Translations under genes and position numbers: made by a program | The notes under the pieces: model-generated | The model's input: only the letters and a program-made list of their open reading frames with translations | Databases searched by the model: none | Told to the model about the DNA's origin: nothing | NCBI GenBank assembly: GCA_947258425.1 | Contig: CAMYIG010000036.1 | Location: 1-17,600, forward strand | Length of the DNA: 17,600 bases | DNA from: SZUA-76 sp945787585 | GTDB lineage: Bacteria > Pseudomonadota > Gammaproteobacteria > SZUA-140 | Direction: 5' to 3' | Shown: positions 15,249 to 17,600 of the stretch, piece after piece | Numbering within the stretch: the stretch's first letter is position 1 | How the letters are laid out: each line of letters opens with the position of its first letter

Positions 15249-16358
15249 ATGGAGTCACGTGCAGCAGTAGCCTGGGGGGCTGGTCAGCCTTTATCGATCG
15301 AGACCGTACAGGTGGCCGCACCAAAGGCGGGTGAGGTGCTGGTGAGAATGGTGGCGACAGGGGTGTGCCATACCGATGCCTTTACGCTTTCTGGCGAGGA
15401 CCCTGAAGGAATTTTCCCGTCAATATTGGGTCATGAAGGTGGCGGGGTGGTGGAAGAGATAGGGGAGGGGGTTACCAGTCTGGCGGTGGGCGATTATGTG
15501 ATCCCGCTTTATACGCCGGAATGTGGCCACTGTAAATTCTGTACCTCGGGCAAGACGAACCTTTGTCAGGCGATTCGTGCGACGCAGGGCAAGGGGCTGA
15601 TGCCCGATGGCACTTCGCGTTTTTCCAGTAACGGCAAAACCATCTTTCATTATATGGGAACCTCTACGTTCTCTGAATTTACAGTGGTGCCTGAGATTGC
15701 GTTGGCGAAAATCAATCAAGCGGCACCGCTGGATAAAGTCTGTCTGTTAGGCTGCGGCATTACGACCGGTATTGGCGCGGTACTGAATACTGCTAAAGTA
15801 GAGCCGGGTGCAACGGTCGCTGTGTTTGGTCTGGGTGGTATTGGGCTGAGTGTCGTCCAGGGGGCAGTGATGGCCAAGGCGGCACGTATCATCGCCATCG
15901 ATATTAATGAAGATAAATTTGAAATGGCTCGCCAACTTGGCGCAACGGATACTATAAATCCCAGTAATTATGACGTGCCGATTCAGGACATGGTGGTCGA
16001 TTTAACCGACGGCGGTGTCGATTACTCATTTGAGTGCATCGGCAATGTTGACCTGATGCGATCTGCACTCGAGTGTTGTCACAAAGGCTGGGGCGAATCT
16101 GTGATCATTGGGGTGGCGGGGGCAGGGCAAGAGATTTCAACGCGCCCCTTTCAATTGGTAACAGGTCGCGTATGGCGGGGCAGCGCATTTGGCGGCGTAA
16201 AAGGGCGATCAGAGCTGCCGGGTTATGTTGAACAGTATCTGGCCGGTGAAATCAAAGTGGATGAGATGGTGACCCACACCATGCCATTAGACGATATTAA
16301 TCGTGCCTTCGAGTTAATGCACGAAGGGACCAGTATTCGCTCAGTCATTTTGTATTAA
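15249..16358 (+). CDS. frmA: S-(hydroxymethyl)glutathione dehydrogenase / class III alcohol dehydrogenase
   Basis: The enzyme oxidises S-hydroxymethylglutathione, formed spontaneously from formaldehyde and glutathione, to S-formylglutathione with NAD+. It is a zinc medium-chain dehydrogenase of 369 residues, the usual length. Catalytic zinc ligands are C40 (GVCHTDAF), H62 (GHEGGG) and C169 (LLGCGITTG); the structural zinc site is C92, C95, C98 and C106. The Rossmann fold shows GLGGIG at 194-199 with D218 at the end of the next strand, which favours NAD. Class III hallmarks such as QGKGLMPDGTSRFS and GWGESVIIGVAGAG are present. AAGGAGAG at 15237-15244 supports the ATG at 15249. It forms an operon with the hydrolase gene 25 bases downstream. 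No FrmR repressor gene is adjacent. The symbol adhC is also used. Very secure. Confidence 0.97.
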   Translation: MESRAAVAWGAGQPLSIETVQVAAPKAGEVLVRMVATGVCHTDAFTLSGEDPEGIFPSILGHEGGGVVEEIGEGVTSLAVGDYVIPLYTPECGHCKFCTSGKTNLCQAIRATQGKGLMPDGTSRFSSNGKTIFHYMGTSTFSEFTVVPEIALAKINQAAPLDKVCLLGCGITTGIGAVLNTAKVEPGATVAVFGLGGIGLSVVQGAVMAKAARIIAIDINEDKFEMARQLGATDTINPSNYDVPIQDMVVDLTDGGVDYSFECIGNVDLMRSALECCHKGWGESVIIGVAGAGQEISTRPFQLVTGRVWRGSAFGGVKGRSELPGYVEQYLAGEIKVDEMVTHTMPLDDINRAFELMHEGTSIRSVILY

Positions 16359-16383
16359 TCACTATTAACCGGGTTCATCCTCT

Positions 16384-17229
16384 ATGGAACTGCTCAACAT
16401 TCATTCCAGAACCCGCTGTTTTGACGGTTGGTTATATAATTGCTCACATCCATCTTCGGTATGTCATAGTGAGATGCGTTTCGCAATTTTTTTACCACCG
16501 CAGGCTGAAACTCACCCTGTGCCCGCGCTTTACTGGTTATCGGGATTGTCGTGTACGGAAGAGAATTTTATGGCCAAGGCCGGGGCGCAGCGACTCGCCT
16601 CTGCATTGGGGATTGCATTGATTGCACCGGATACCAGTCCTCGCAATACTGGTATCGCCGGTGAAGATGATGCCTGGGATTTGGGCAGTAGCGCAGGGTT
16701 TTATGTCAATGCAACGCAGCCGGGCTGGCGTGAACATTATCAGATGTATGATTACGTTACGCAGGAATTGCCGGCACTGATTGAAAGCCGGTTTGTGGTA
16801 GATCCCGCCAGAAAGTCTATCTCAGGACATTCGATGGGGGGGCATGGCGCACTGATTGCTGCATTAAAAAATCCGCAGGCCTATCGTTCGGTCTCGGCCT
16901 TTGCACCGATATGTACGCCGAGCCTTTGCCCGTGGGGTGAGAAAGCATTTACTGCCTATCTGGGGGACGATCGTTCCAGCTGGATGTCTTATGATGCCAC
17001 TTCACTGGTAGCAGCAGATCAGCATAAAAACCCGATTTTCATCGATCAGGGCAAGGATGATAAATTTCTTGATCTGCAACTCAACCCACTCGCATTCAAA
17101 ACCGCTTGTGAAGCATCGGAACAGGCGTTAACGTTACGCTTTCATGATGGCTATGACCATAGCTACTTTTTTATCGCAACATTTATGGAAGATCATTTGC
17201 GTTTTCATGCAGATTATTTATTTGATTGA
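16384..17229 (+). CDS. fghA: S-formylglutathione hydrolase
   Basis: This esterase hydrolyses S-formylglutathione to formate and glutathione, completing the pathway begun by the upstream dehydrogenase. The 281-residue product is an alpha/beta hydrolase of the esterase D type: LYWLSGLSCTEENF near residue 50-62 forms the oxyanion region, the nucleophile is S150 in SGHSMGGHG, the acid is probably D226 in DQGKDDKFL, and the histidine is H259 in GYDHSYFF. PDTSPRN and GEDDAWDLG are also family marks. Residues beyond the triad match the human and E. coli enzymes in position. The ATG at 16384 starts a protein in register with the family; the ribosome binding site is weak, so coupling to frmA is likely. 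frmB and yeiG are other names for members. Secure. Confidence 0.97.
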   Translation: MELLNIHSRTRCFDGWLYNCSHPSSVCHSEMRFAIFLPPQAETHPVPALYWLSGLSCTEENFMAKAGAQRLASALGIALIAPDTSPRNTGIAGEDDAWDLGSSAGFYVNATQPGWREHYQMYDYVTQELPALIESRFVVDPARKSISGHSMGGHGALIAALKNPQAYRSVSAFAPICTPSLCPWGEKAFTAYLGDDRSSWMSYDATSLVAADQHKNPIFIDQGKDDKFLDLQLNPLAFKTACEASEQALTLRFHDGYDHSYFFIATFMEDHLRFHADYLFD

Positions 17230-17272
17230 TGATGGAATCTGTTTGGTTATGGAATATTGGGGTTAGAAGATC

Positions 17273-17600
17273 GTGTTAATCATCTCTCATAATGTGGCTA
17301 TCCGCGAGGATGAGATAGAACTTTGTGCCATTAGAGCGCAAGGTGCAGGCGGGCAAAACGTTAACAAAGTTTCGTCCGCTATTCATCTTCGTTTTGATAT
17401 CAAAGCCTCTTCGTTGCCCGATTACTACAAAGAACGATTACTCAATTTATCAGACCGGCGCATTGGAAAAGAGGGGGTGATTGTGATCAAGGCGCAACAA
17501 TACCGTACCCAGGAAAAAAACCGTGAAGATGCGCTTGCGCGATTACAGGCATTGATTAAAGAGGTGTCGGTAGTGAAAAAAACACGACGGCCGACCCGAC
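17273..17600 (+). CDS. arfB: Alternative ribosome-rescue factor ArfB (peptidyl-tRNA hydrolase), 3' end outside window
   Basis: ArfB (YaeJ) releases the nascent chain from ribosomes stalled on mRNAs that lack a stop codon. The frame from a GTG at 17273 gives about 109 residues before the window ends, against roughly 140 for the E. coli protein. The catalytic GGQ is in RAQGAGGQNVNKVSSAIHLR, and the SSLPDYYKERLL, VIVIKAQQYRTQ and KKTRRPTR segments are typical; the last leads into the basic C-terminal tail that enters the mRNA channel. The missing end is the rest of that tail. An in-frame ATG at 17249 is followed by a stop, so the GTG, with AGAAG just upstream, is the best start. It lies 43 bases after the hydrolase gene and may be read with it. 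Confidence 0.93.
   Translation, partial: MLIISHNVAIREDEIELCAIRAQGAGGQNVNKVSSAIHLRFDIKASSLPDYYKERLLNLSDRRIGKEGVIVIKAQQYRTQEKNREDALARLQALIKEVSVVKKTRRPTR

Noticed and set aside
1..17600. CRISPR arrays, insertion sequences, tRNA genes, toxin-antitoxin or phage-defence systems
   Set aside because: I looked for regularly spaced repeats, transposase motifs, tRNA-like cloverleaf ends and typical defence domains and saw none.

Overview
The window looks like ordinary chromosome from a free-living gammaproteobacterium of middling GC content. That is inferred from the proteins: UvrB, an RbgA/YlqF GTPase, ArfB, a class III alcohol dehydrogenase paired with S-formylglutathione hydrolase, an AcrB-type RND pump, and a family-2 LeuA. 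I cannot name the genus. I see no tRNA, rRNA, insertion sequence, CRISPR array, prophage or attachment site, and no gene-free stretch longer than 300 bases.

Layout. Positions 2-883 hold the 3' part of uvrB, followed by a circularly permuted ribosome-assembly GTPase (rbgA/ylqF). That gene meets a membrane diguanylate cyclase tail to tail, and their stop codons overlap. Across an AT-rich divergent spacer come a stand-alone MEKHLA (PAS-like) protein and a DUF3422 membrane protein. Next are three small genes: a PhnA-type zinc protein, a two-helix membrane protein with a zinc ribbon, and a miniature low-molecular-weight tyrosine-phosphatase-like protein. On the minus strand, an Lrp/AsnC regulator is followed one base later by an aldose-1-epimerase-like hexose-6-phosphate mutarotase. 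leuA is transcribed divergently from that pair. A DUF2817 (M14-like) peptidase follows leuA and converges on a minus-strand operon of periplasmic adaptor plus RND permease. Divergent from the pump operon is the glutathione-dependent formaldehyde detoxification pair frmA-fghA. The window ends inside arfB.

How the genes work together. Three groupings are clear. Lrp and leuA share one control region, so the regulator probably controls leucine synthesis, itself and the coupled mutarotase. FrmA and FghA carry out consecutive steps from S-hydroxymethylglutathione to formate and glutathione. The adaptor and permease form the inner part of a tripartite pump that must borrow an outer-membrane channel encoded elsewhere. 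The other genes are housekeeping or of unknown role.

I found no convincing new multi-gene system. The least explained parts are the small-gene cluster at 5031-6353, the mini phosphatase in particular, and the MEKHLA and DUF3422 genes before it. Several starts were moved from the longest open frame to an internal codon with a proper Shine-Dalgarno sequence (leuA, the mutarotase, the RND adaptor, PhnA, MEKHLA).
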